From Primorskyibacter aestuariivivens (lineage in GTDB: Bacteria > Pseudomonadota > Alphaproteobacteria > Rhodobacterales > Rhodobacteraceae): a stretch of DNA of 64,000 nt. This document shows, piece by piece, positions 8,988 through 17,131 of this stretch; within the stretch, counting starts at the first letter, position 1, and the number at the start of each line of letters is the position of its first letter. The DNA lies in contig NZ_JAQIOZ010000004.1 of the NCBI RefSeq assembly GCF_028023675.1, forward strand, positions 62,001-126,000, written 5' to 3'. The notes under the pieces are model-generated. The model saw only the letters and a program-made list of their open reading frames with translations. It was not told where the DNA came from and did not search any database. Position numbers and translations under genes: made by a program.

Positions 8988-9959
8988 TTACAGATCGGCA
9001 AGCTCATCCATGACACGCACGAGCTCGGCGCTGATGCCAGGCTCGGACAGGGCGTGACCCGCATTTCGGATCATGTGCAGATCGGCGTTGGGCCAGGCCC
9101 GCGCCAGCTGCCATGCCTTGCGCGGCGGGCAAATCATGTCATAGCGCCCCTGAACGATCACGCCGGGGATATGCGCGATGCGGTCCATCTGGTCTAGAAT
9201 TTGACCGTCATAGTCCAGAAAGCCGTGATTGATGAAGTAATGGTTCTCAAGCCGCGCAAAGGCGCGGGCATAATCGCCGGGCGCCTCTACACCGCTGCCC
9301 GAGGAATAGACCGAGGCCAGCGCGTTTTCCCAGGCCGACCAAGCGCGCGCATATTTGACCTCTTCCGCCGTGTCCCCGGAAAACAGGCGTTTGTGATAGG
9401 CCGCAATCATGTCGCCGCGTTCATCCTCGGGGATGAGATCGCTGAAACGCTCCCAGGTCTCGGGCCAGAACTGCCCAGCGCCACCGCCGTAGAACCAGTT
9501 CAGTTCTTCCTGCGTCATGAGGAAAACCCCGCGCAGAATGAGGTGACTGACCGCCTCTGGATGACTTTGCGCATAGATCAGCGCCAGGGTGGCACCCCAG
9601 CTCCCGCCAAACACGGCCCAGCTGTCGATTTCCAGCAAGTTGCGGATTTGTTCAATATCACGGACAAGATGCCAGGTCGTGTTATTGGTGACCGACGCAT
9701 GCGGACGGGACCGGCCACAGCCGCGCTGGTCGAACAGGATCACGCGGTAAACCGACGGGTCGAAATACCGCCGCATCGCAGGGCTGCATCCGCCGCCCGG
9801 ACCACCATGCAGCACGACAACCGGCTTACCATCATGGCGGCCGGATTGCTCGACATAGACCTGGTGCCCGTCACCCACATCCACCATACGCTGGTCGAAC
9901 GGGTCAATCGGCGGATGAAGATACTGCACTGCGCGTTTTTGGCCTGAGAATTTGTCCAT
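8988..9959 (-). CDS. pip: proline iminopeptidase (alpha/beta hydrolase, peptidase family S33)
   Basis: The enzyme removes N-terminal proline from peptides in the cytoplasm. The 323-residue product has the oxyanion motif HGGPGGG at residues 51-57, FDQRGCGRS near 77-84, and the nucleophile elbow GGSWG at 118-122 (Ser120). The C-terminal part has GRYDMICPP (Asp) and the His region [10 protein letters not shown]. The ATG at 9959 is preceded by AGGAGG, a strong ribosome site; a longer upstream reading frame has no such support. The gene runs in the same direction as the peptide transporter, which would make a sensible peptide uptake and cleavage unit. It is divergent from ubiG with 49 bases between starts. 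Confidence 0.95.
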   Translation of the reverse strand: MDKFSGQKRAVQYLHPPIDPFDQRMVDVGDGHQVYVEQSGRHDGKPVVVLHGGPGGGCSPAMRRYFDPSVYRVILFDQRGCGRSRPHASVTNNTTWHLVRDIEQIRNLLEIDSWAVFGGSWGATLALIYAQSHPEAVSHLILRGVFLMTQEELNWFYGGGAGQFWPETWERFSDLIPEDERGDMIAAYHKRLFSGDTAEEVKYARAWSAWENALASVYSSGSGVEAPGDYARAFARLENHYFINHGFLDYDGQILDQMDRIAHIPGVIVQGRYDMICPPRKAWQLARAWPNADLHMIRNAGHALSEPGISAELVRVMDELADL

Positions 9960-10008
9960 AATCCTCCTATATGAGAGACAAAGGGCCAAAGACCATAGGG
10001 AGCGTGAC

Positions 10009-10755
10009 ATGAACACTGCCGTTAACACCGTCGATCCGGGCGAAATTTCGAAATTCGAGGCCATGGCCGCGGAATGGTGGGATCCGAACGGTAAATTCAA
10101 GCCGCTTCACATGCTCAACCCCTGTCGGCTTGACTATATCACACAGCAGATCGCCGGGGAATTTGGCCGCGATCTGAGCCAGCCCAAGCCATTCACCGGT
10201 TTGCGCCTGCTGGACATTGGTTGCGGCGGCGGATTGCTCTGCGAACCCATGGCGCGGTTGGGGGCCACCGTGGTGGGCGCGGATGCCGCGGAACGCAATA
10301 TTCCGGTGGCTCAGCTTCATGCCGAGCAACAGGGACTTGAGATCGACTATCGCCATGTCACGGCCGAGGCGATGGTGAACCAGGGTGAACAATTCGACAT
10401 CGTCCTGAACATGGAAGTGGTCGAACATGTTGCCGACCCTCTCGCGTATCTGACCGCCTGCCAGCGACTTTTGCGACCCGGCGGGCTGCAGATTTGCTCA
10501 ACGATCAACCGCAACCCCAAGAGCTTTGCCATGGCCATTGTCGGTGCGGAATATGTCATGCGCTGGTTGCCCAAGGGGACCCATGAATGGTCGAAGTTCA
10601 TCACCCCGCATGAATTGTTCGAGCTTCTCAAGAAATCGGGCATGAACCCGGTGGATCGCAAAGGCTTCGTTTTCAATCCGATCACATGGAAATGGTCGAT
10701 CTCAGATCGGGATCTGAGCGTGAACTACGTAACTGCCAGCGTGAAACCGGCATGA
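10009..10755 (+). CDS. ubiG: ubiquinone biosynthesis O-methyltransferase UbiG
   Basis: UbiG performs both O-methylations in ubiquinone synthesis, using S-adenosylmethionine, at the inner membrane surface. The 248-residue product starts [24 protein letters not shown], very close to the family N-terminus, with motif I LDIGCGGG at residues 68-74 and the membrane-associated segment near GTHEWSKFI. The ATG at 10009 is preceded by AGGGAG. The stop overlaps the start of the damaged YCII gene as ATGA, so the two were probably one operon. Confidence 0.97.
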   Translation: MNTAVNTVDPGEISKFEAMAAEWWDPNGKFKPLHMLNPCRLDYITQQIAGEFGRDLSQPKPFTGLRLLDIGCGGGLLCEPMARLGATVVGADAAERNIPVAQLHAEQQGLEIDYRHVTAEAMVNQGEQFDIVLNMEVVEHVADPLAYLTACQRLLRPGGLQICSTINRNPKSFAMAIVGAEYVMRWLPKGTHEWSKFITPHELFELLKKSGMNPVDRKGFVFNPITWKWSISDRDLSVNYVTASVKPA

Positions 10756-11053
10756 GCATGATCCCGGATGGCCAGAACCTGTTCATCGTAAACCTGAGCT
10801 ACACGGTGGCTTCGATCAGATTGAACCGCATCTAGATGCGCATATGGCGTTTGTTGCGGAGCTTAAAGCCGATGGTACTTTGCTGGCGGCCGGGCGGAAG
10901 GAGCCGCGTACAGGCGGCATCATTCTGGCCACCGCCCCATCGCTCAAGGCGCTGCGCGACCGCATGGCGCATGATCCGTTCGCCACGGCAGGTGTCGCGC
11001 GCTTCAGTTTCACGGAATTCGCGCCGAATACCCGCCACCCCGGCTTTGTCTGA
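10752..11053 (+). pseudogene. YCII-domain protein interrupted by an apparent one-base frameshift
   Basis: Reading from the ATG at 10752 gives LFIVNLSYTVAS and then a TAG at 10833. From about 10810 the next frame continues as FDQIEPHLDAHMAFVAELKADG and runs to a TGA at 11051. Joined, the two give a YCII-family protein of about 100 residues, with the expected FIVNLSYT start, the LxAHMAF helix and the GRKEPRTGG segment. One base seems to be missing between roughly 10800 and 10815. This may be a real inactivating deletion or a sequencing error; both halves otherwise look well conserved. YCII proteins are small dimeric proteins with a His-Asp pair of uncertain function. It overlaps ubiG by four bases. 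Confidence 0.75.
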
Positions 11054-11109
11054 CAGGTCGCCGCAAAGAGCGGCAGGTGCTGGCCCAATCAACCCGACTT
11101 GACGGCAAT

Positions 11110-12222
11110 TCACCGGACGACGAATTCCGCATGAAGCGCGCCCGCCGCCTTGATCGTCTTGAGAATGTCGATCATGTCGCGCGGTGCCACACCCAGCGCG
11201 TTCAAACCTGCAACCACCTCGGACAGCGTTGTGCCTGCTGGCACTTCGGCCAGCTTGATCCCCGGCTCTTCTTCAAGCTCCGCGCGCGATCTGGGCACAA
11301 CAACTGTGTCACCCTCGGCAAATGGGTTGGGTTGCACCGCAACCGGCGTCTCTTCGATCCGGAGAGTCAGGTTGCCCTGCGACACGGCAACCCGGGAAAT
11401 CCGGACATCTTCCCCCATGACAATGGTGCCCGATCTCTGATCCACCACCACGCGCGCCCTGCGCTCGGGTTCGACCAACAGGTTTTCGATCCGCCCAAGC
11501 GCATGCGCGGTCGACGGCATGCGCGTGGCCTCGATATCGATCTGGACCGTGCCGGCATCGAGCATAATCGCCACCCCACGACCAAAGCTGGAGTTGATGA
11601 CCCGTTCAATACGCCCCGCAGTGGTGAAATCCGGCTCTCTCAGCGCCAGACGCAAAGTACTGAGCGCGCTCAATTCGAAATCCACCTCGCGCTCGATCCG
11701 GGCACCAGATGGAATGACACCAGAGGTCGGCACGCCCTGGACGACCTTGGCCGCATCCCCCTCGGCTGCCGCACCCCCGGCCAGAACGGTGCCTTGCGCC
11801 ACGGCATAGATTTCACCATCCGCTGCATTCAACGGGGTCATGATCAACGTGCCACCCAACAGGCTATTGGCATCGCCAATCGCCGACACCGTGACATCAA
11901 TCATGCTGCCAGATCGGGCAAAGGGCGGCAGCGTGGCGGTCACAAAGACCGCAGCGACATTCTTGGGGCGAAACTGTTCACCGGTGACGTTCACGCCAAG
12001 CCGTTCAAGAATGCTGGTCATGATTTCTTCTGTAAACGGGGCATTGCGCAGCCCGTCACCCGTTCCATTGAGCCCGACCACCAGGCCGTAGCCCACCAGA
12101 TCATTGCCGCGCACACCGTCAAATTCCACCAGATCCTTGATCCGGATGGCATTGGCGCTGGCCATTGCGGGCAAGAGAAACAGGATCAGTCCCAGAAAGG
12201 CAAAATGCTTCATACCGGTCAC
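11110..12222 (-). CDS. flgI: flagellar P-ring protein FlgI
   Basis: FlgI forms the P-ring around the flagellar rod in the peptidoglycan layer. The 370-residue product has a signal peptide (MKHFAFLGLILFLLPAMASA) and the family block IRIKDLVEFDGVRGNDLVGYGLVVGLNGTGDG. The start given is a GTG overlapping the flgL stop as GTGA; an ATG at 12213, three codons later, would begin exactly at the signal peptide and is equally possible. Last gene of the motB-flgE-flgK-flgL-flgI block. It converges on the YCII pseudogene. Confidence 0.96.
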   Translation of the reverse strand: MTGMKHFAFLGLILFLLPAMASANAIRIKDLVEFDGVRGNDLVGYGLVVGLNGTGDGLRNAPFTEEIMTSILERLGVNVTGEQFRPKNVAAVFVTATLPPFARSGSMIDVTVSAIGDANSLLGGTLIMTPLNAADGEIYAVAQGTVLAGGAAAEGDAAKVVQGVPTSGVIPSGARIEREVDFELSALSTLRLALREPDFTTAGRIERVINSSFGRGVAIMLDAGTVQIDIEATRMPSTAHALGRIENLLVEPERRARVVVDQRSGTIVMGEDVRISRVAVSQGNLTLRIEETPVAVQPNPFAEGDTVVVPRSRAELEEEPGIKLAEVPAGTTLSEVVAGLNALGVAPRDMIDILKTIKAAGALHAEFVVR

Positions 12223-13229
12223 CGCATGAAATCCAGAAGCGTCAACCGCGAGGCACGCACCGTGACCGCGTACATCAACTCGACCTGCGACTGGGCGGCC
12301 TCCAGCTTGGACGCCGCCTCGTACCCGTCAACGCCAAGCAGCTCATTGCGCGCGATCTGCAGCGATGACAGCGCAGCTTCGTTGCGTGCCGTGGTGTCTT
12401 CGACCAGTTCCTGCGCCAACCCAACCCCCGCAGCCAGATCGACGAGCCCACTTTGCATGGTGGTCAGTTCCCCGGCCGCCGTGGCGAGAAGCGTCCGCGA
12501 GAGATCAGGGGCAAAACCAAGCGACGGGTCCATCGCCAGCGCGGCCTTGGCCACGGATTTCAGGACATCGCGGAATTCCTGTTTATCTGCCTTGAGCGCG
12601 ACGCTGATCTGCACGTCATCGGCAAGTTTGAACGGGTTGCCTTCGTCCAGACTGCCTTGGTAGCCGATGGTCTCGAACCCGCCACCCGGCATGTTGAACC
12701 AGCTGTACAATTGCGCGTCTACACCGGTCAGCGTTGTTTCACCGGAAATCGCGGTCCGAAGGCTATTCAACAGCGCATCGGCATTCGCAAGCGCAGCGCT
12801 GTCCGACGCGACACCGGAAAACAGCGCGCGCCCCGCGACGCTGGCATTCAATGCGCTGACAACCGAGCGGAACACTGTTTCCGCGTCTTGAGTGGCGAGT
12901 TCCAACGAAGTCTGGCCGGCCGCTTGTGTCGCGAGGTGCAGGTTCGCGGCCAGATCGCTGGTGCGACTTTGCATGCCAGTCAAGGTGGCCTGCATCGTAT
13001 CGATGGCAATGCGGGCTTCGTTGCCAACGGTCCGGTAGCCCGTCAGAACGGATATGTTGCGCTCGATATCCGTCAGCTGCGCGTAGCTTCCGTTCAGATG
13101 CTCCCGTGTATTGCTGGCCAGTCCGGTTGTGACCTCGGTCTGCAACTGCTGCATTTGAGCGCGAAGCTCCGCGTTGCGACTCTTGAACAAGAAGGTTTGC
13201 GACAGGTCTCCAAGCGTTGCGAAATTCAT
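12219..13229 (-). CDS. flgL: flagellar hook-associated protein FlgL (HAP3)
   Basis: FlgL joins the hook to the filament. The 336-residue product begins MNFATLGDLSQTFLFKSRNAELRAQMQQLQTEV, with a long N-terminal coiled-coil helix (through LASNTREHLNGSYAQLTDIERN), and ends with a matching C-terminal helix (ARNELLGVDGYEAASKLEAAQSQVE). These paired terminal helices resemble flagellin's D0/D1 domains. The start is one base after the flgK stop, indicating translational coupling. Confidence 0.92.
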   Translation of the reverse strand: MNFATLGDLSQTFLFKSRNAELRAQMQQLQTEVTTGLASNTREHLNGSYAQLTDIERNISVLTGYRTVGNEARIAIDTMQATLTGMQSRTSDLAANLHLATQAAGQTSLELATQDAETVFRSVVSALNASVAGRALFSGVASDSAALANADALLNSLRTAISGETTLTGVDAQLYSWFNMPGGGFETIGYQGSLDEGNPFKLADDVQISVALKADKQEFRDVLKSVAKAALAMDPSLGFAPDLSRTLLATAAGELTTMQSGLVDLAAGVGLAQELVEDTTARNEAALSSLQIARNELLGVDGYEAASKLEAAQSQVELMYAVTVRASRLTLLDFMR

Positions 13230-13230
13230 G

Positions 13231-14670
13231 TCAGAGTCCCATCAGAATATCGAGCATTTCATCGACCGTCTTGAGCACCTGCGCATTCGCGGCATAGGTC
13301 TTTTCGATGGTCATCAGGTTCTGGAGTTCCGCATCCGTATCCACACCGGTGCGCAATCGCTCCTGCGTAATACTGGCGCTTTTCGCCGAGGCGAAACTTG
13401 TCAGCTGGTCAATGCCGTTCAAGGTTGTCCCCACATGGGACATGACGGCGCTGGCATGAGTCAGCATACTCTCGTTCTGCCCGGCAAAGATGCCGCCCGG
13501 GATGGGTGAGGCCGCGGTCAGCGCGCTCAGCATGTTGTTGAGGATTGTGGCATCTCCGACAGGACCCGGAGCAGCCAGAAATCCATCGCGGATCAGCCGC
13601 AGATCACCGCTCTGAGCCGGGTCGGCGGCCGCGTTGATGGCCAGACGACGCGACAAGCCGACCTGATCAACCACATCAAAGGCTGCGCCGCCGTCGGTAA
13701 ACAAACCTGCATCGGTAGCGCCGAGCGATGGATCGACGCTGGCATCCTGGAATTTCGTGGCGAGTCCAACCGCCAGTTCATCCAGTTCCGCCTGAAACTG
13801 AGGCAGGGTTTCGTCACGCGCCGTAAACAGCGCCTCCAGCGACCCTCCGGCAAACCGGGATATGTCCACATCGTCGCCGTTGACAGTCACGCCCGATAGC
13901 AACCCGTTTTGCAGCGTCATGTGTTCGGTCACGGTCGATGTGGCATTGAACTGGATTTCCGCTGCCGTCCCTTCGACCAGAACAAGACCACCCTTGGTCA
14001 CCACCGCCACGGCGTCATGATCGCGTTGCAACACCCTGATGGGGGTGATCGAGGACAGATCATCAAGGATGCCCTGTCTGAGATCTTCGAGCGACGCCGT
14101 GTCAGATCCGACGCGCGAGCGGACCGAAATCTTGGTGTTGAGATCGACTATCTGCGCAAGCTTGTCGTTCAGTTGGGCAACCGTGTCCTGAATGTTCCCG
14201 TCAGCATCGGTTCTTGCCTTTTGGATCGTGTCAGCAATGCCGTTGAACGTTTCGGCAAGTGAACTGGCACGTGACACGACAGTATCTAGCCGCGTGGTCA
14301 GGTCAGGCCGCGCCGATGCCTGGACCAAAGCCGTTTCAAATGCCGCCAAGCGCGCGGTCAGCGATGCCGGATCATCCGGTGTTGCCATGACCTTTTCAAC
14401 CCGGCTGACATAGCTTGCCAATGTTGTTGCGTGCGACAGATCCGAATTCGCACCGCGCCAATCCGCAAGCAAGGATTGGTCGACCCTGCGCATGATTCCG
14501 TCGATCCTGACGCCACCGGTGCCACCGGTGACGCGCGAAGACACGGACAGGGAGCGGGCGGCATAGTCCTCGTTTGTTGCGTTGGCGAGGTTGGACGACA
14601 CAAGTTCCGCCGCGAGAGAGGACATGCGCATGCCGGACAGCGCATTTGAAATCGAACCGGAAAGCGACAT
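13231..14670 (-). CDS. flgK: flagellar hook-associated protein FlgK (HAP1)
   Basis: FlgK is the first hook-filament junction protein. The 479-residue product starts with the rod/hook-type N-terminal signature (ISNALSGMRMSSLAAELVSSNLANATNEDYAAR) and ends with the shared C-terminal heptad helix (IEKTYAANAQVLKTVDEMLDILMGL). It is shorter than enteric FlgK (about 550), because the middle domains are reduced. It lies between flgE and flgL on the same strand, 27 bases after flgE. Confidence 0.95.
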   Translation of the reverse strand: MSLSGSISNALSGMRMSSLAAELVSSNLANATNEDYAARSLSVSSRVTGGTGGVRIDGIMRRVDQSLLADWRGANSDLSHATTLASYVSRVEKVMATPDDPASLTARLAAFETALVQASARPDLTTRLDTVVSRASSLAETFNGIADTIQKARTDADGNIQDTVAQLNDKLAQIVDLNTKISVRSRVGSDTASLEDLRQGILDDLSSITPIRVLQRDHDAVAVVTKGGLVLVEGTAAEIQFNATSTVTEHMTLQNGLLSGVTVNGDDVDISRFAGGSLEALFTARDETLPQFQAELDELAVGLATKFQDASVDPSLGATDAGLFTDGGAAFDVVDQVGLSRRLAINAAADPAQSGDLRLIRDGFLAAPGPVGDATILNNMLSALTAASPIPGGIFAGQNESMLTHASAVMSHVGTTLNGIDQLTSFASAKSASITQERLRTGVDTDAELQNLMTIEKTYAANAQVLKTVDEMLDILMGL

Positions 14671-14697
14671 GGCCTGATCCTTTCGTCAGCGAAGGGT

Positions 14698-16005
14698 TTA
14701 CCGTTTGATATTCGTGGTTTCCTGCAGCATCTCGTCCACAGTCTGGATCACCTTGGCATTCGATGTGTAGGCGCGCTGCGTCTGGATCATGTCGGTCAGC
14801 TCACTGGCCACATCGGTCGCGGATTCCTGCAGCGCATAGCCGACGATATCACCGGTCGGACCATCAGACGCATCCCAGAGATAAAAGGATCCGCTGTCTG
14901 GTGACGGCATGTAGGTCTGGCTGTCGAGCGAGACCATGCCATTGGGATTCGGCAGATCTACAAGCGGGATCTGGTAGATTGTGCGGGTGATGCCGGTATC
15001 GAAAAACGCGTGGACCAGACCGTTTGCATCCACTTCAACAGAGGTCATGTTGCCAACCGGCGAACCGTCTTTGGAAATGGACAAGGGCGCAAAGCTGTCT
15101 GACAATTGGGTCAGGCCGTCGCTGGAGTTCAATTGACCGATATCCAGTACCATCGGTCCGCCCGCCACGTTGACGGTCAGCGTGCCCTCGGTCGGATCAT
15201 AGGCACCGCCGGTCAGGGCCGTGACGCCAGCCAGCGTGCCGCCATTGGCTCTGTCATCATTGAAGGTCAGTTCATATTCTCCGATCACGACGCCGGGCTG
15301 AGCGGAGTCGGTAATCTGCATCGTCCATGTATTGGAAGATCCGGTGCCCGGAACGGTAGGAATGAATTCGATACCAAGATTCTGGGACGTGCCGATGTTG
15401 TCGTAATATTCGACGGACAAAAGCTCATTTCCCGTGGTCGACCCCGCCTCGGTCGAGGTTGCGGGCAGGTTGACGCCAAGCGACATGCGCGTCGTCGGCT
15501 CACCCGAGAACTGGTTGACGTTGATCTGAACCGGCTCAAGCCCGTCCGAGGTGTCACGCGGATAGGGCGGGATCGTTCCATCGGGCTGGGCCGGCCAGCC
15601 CAGCAGAACCAAGCCCGATTCCGAGCGCAGATAGCCATTGGCATCGGTTCGGAATGAACCCGTGCTGGTCAGGAACATCTGGCTCGAGCCATTGCCCAAA
15701 CCAACTTCGCTGGCCTGCGCCACCGGGAGAAACCCGCGACCACGCACCGCGAGGTCGGTTGAATTGTTGGTCCCAACAAGCGCGCCCTGCTCATCGATCA
15801 GGCGGAAATTGCTGGTCCGGACACCGCCCGCAGAATAGACCGAGCTCGACCCGGACCCGGCCATGACCATGGACTGAAAATCCGTCGTGACACGCCGGTA
15901 GCCATAGGTGGACGAGTTGGCGATATTGTCTGAAATGGCGGCCAACCGGTTGGCATTGGCGTTCAGACCGGCAACCCCGGCATTAAGGGAGGAGGAAATT
16001 GTCAT
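14698..16005 (-). CDS. flgE: flagellar hook protein FlgE
   Basis: FlgE builds the flexible hook. The 435-residue product starts ISSSLNAGVAGLNANANRL, with the SDNIANSSTYGYRR motif of hook/rod proteins, and ends with the paralogous C-terminal helix ELTDMIQTQRAYTSNAKVIQTVDEML. I chose the ATG at 16005, preceded by AAGG, over in-frame starts 30 bases upstream that add non-family residues. A candidate CtrA site lies about 60 bases upstream. Confidence 0.95.
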   Translation of the reverse strand: MTISSSLNAGVAGLNANANRLAAISDNIANSSTYGYRRVTTDFQSMVMAGSGSSSVYSAGGVRTSNFRLIDEQGALVGTNNSTDLAVRGRGFLPVAQASEVGLGNGSSQMFLTSTGSFRTDANGYLRSESGLVLLGWPAQPDGTIPPYPRDTSDGLEPVQINVNQFSGEPTTRMSLGVNLPATSTEAGSTTGNELLSVEYYDNIGTSQNLGIEFIPTVPGTGSSNTWTMQITDSAQPGVVIGEYELTFNDDRANGGTLAGVTALTGGAYDPTEGTLTVNVAGGPMVLDIGQLNSSDGLTQLSDSFAPLSISKDGSPVGNMTSVEVDANGLVHAFFDTGITRTIYQIPLVDLPNPNGMVSLDSQTYMPSPDSGSFYLWDASDGPTGDIVGYALQESATDVASELTDMIQTQRAYTSNAKVIQTVDEMLQETTNIKR

Positions 16006-16062
16006 GGACAAGCCTTTCTGCTGCGTCAACATCACTTGAACGCAAGAGATAGACGCTCGACC

Positions 16063-16078
16063 TTAATGCCCGCCTAAC
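16063..16078. promoter_or_regulatory. candidate CtrA-binding site upstream of flgE
   Basis: TTAATGCCCGCCTAAC fits the CtrA consensus TTAA-N7-TTAAC except for one base (CTAAC in place of TTAAC). It lies in the 87-base gap between motB and flgE. CtrA controls flagellar genes in many Rhodobacterales. Such short motifs occur by chance, so this is a candidate only. Confidence 0.35.
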
Positions 16079-16092
16079 AACTAAAATCCTTC

Positions 16093-16929
16093 CTAAACGC
16101 CATCGTCCCGCAGAAAGATGATCTCGAGCCGGCTGTTGCGCAACGACATCGGATTGTCATTGACCAATTCGCGATCCGCGTGGCCCGTGACACGACCAAA
16201 CCGGGCCGCATCAATGCCCAGTTCCTCGAGCAGCCGACGCATCATCTGGCCCCGTTCGACGGACAGTTCCCAATCATTTTTCTGTGCGACAACCACAGGT
16301 TGGGTCGGTACATGACCCTCGACAGCGATCGGATTGGAGACCGTGCGTGACACCTCGCGAATAGCCCGGCCCAAGGCAATCAGAACCTGGGTTGGTGATC
16401 CGTTTTCGCCAAACAGACGGCTGTCAGGCAGCTCGAACAATTCCACGACCAGCCCCTCGTCGGTTGATTTCAAAATTACATGCCGCAGCTCGTTTTCGGC
16501 CACCATGCTTTCTCCGCCACGGCCGTAAAGAACATCTTCGATCTTGGCGAGCTCCATCTGCGCCCCGGCATCCTTGTCGGATGTTCCCGTGTCGCCGCGC
16601 GCCTGATCGGAACTGGTCGGATTTCGATTGGATGCGCCAGTCCCGTTCTGCGGCAATGTCTCCTCAGAAAAGACACTGTTCCCGCCGAACATCCCGGAAC
16701 CACCACCCGAAATGCGATTGACCGGAATCGTCGGACTGAAATAGTCAGCGATCCCTTTGCGTTGCTTTTCCGTTGTTGCGTTCAACAGCCACATCAACAA
16801 GAAGAAGGCCATCATAGCAGTGACAAAGTCGGCATATGCCACTTTCCAGGCACCACCATGATGCCCATCACCGCCAACGACCTTTTTCCTTTTGATGATG
16901 ACTGGCGCAACGTTGCCGTTGGCACTCAT
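16093..16929 (-). CDS. motB: flagellar motor stator protein MotB
   Basis: MotB anchors the proton-driven stator to peptidoglycan. The 278-residue product has a short basic cytoplasmic end, one membrane helix containing AYADFVTAMMAFFLLMWLL (Asp34 is the expected proton-binding residue), a plug/linker region with Gly- and Ser-rich sequence, and a C-terminal OmpA-like peptidoglycan-binding domain (IAVEGHVPTQPV, then LEELGIDAARFGRVTGHADRE). motA is not adjacent here. The gene heads a minus-strand run with flgE, 87 bases before it, and is divergent from the YjbH gene with 202 bases between starts. Confidence 0.95.
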   Translation of the reverse strand: MSANGNVAPVIIKRKKVVGGDGHHGGAWKVAYADFVTAMMAFFLLMWLLNATTEKQRKGIADYFSPTIPVNRISGGGSGMFGGNSVFSEETLPQNGTGASNRNPTSSDQARGDTGTSDKDAGAQMELAKIEDVLYGRGGESMVAENELRHVILKSTDEGLVVELFELPDSRLFGENGSPTQVLIALGRAIREVSRTVSNPIAVEGHVPTQPVVVAQKNDWELSVERGQMMRRLLEELGIDAARFGRVTGHADRELVNDNPMSLRNSRLEIIFLRDDGV

Positions 16930-17131
16930 GTCTCACCACCTTTTTCACCCAAGGACTGTGATACCAAGCCGGACCTTACCGGAGGATTAATGCCGCTTCC
17001 GATGAAGCGGGGATTTGAGGCAGAGATCGTTTAATTTTGCCACAATGGGCATTGTTCTGCCGGTGGGGCGATGGACTTGTCGGGTATGGTCGCTTAACAG
17101 TTGGCTATCACTTTTTCGACAGGACGTGCTC

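Noticed and set aside
11059-11073. GCCGC-AAAGA-GCGGC hairpin after the YCII pseudogene
   Set aside because: The stem has five base pairs and no T-tract; not a convincing terminator.
10059-11090. Long open frames opposite ubiG and across the YCII gene
   Set aside because: They are antisense shadows of high-GC coding sequence; no domain is recognisable in them.
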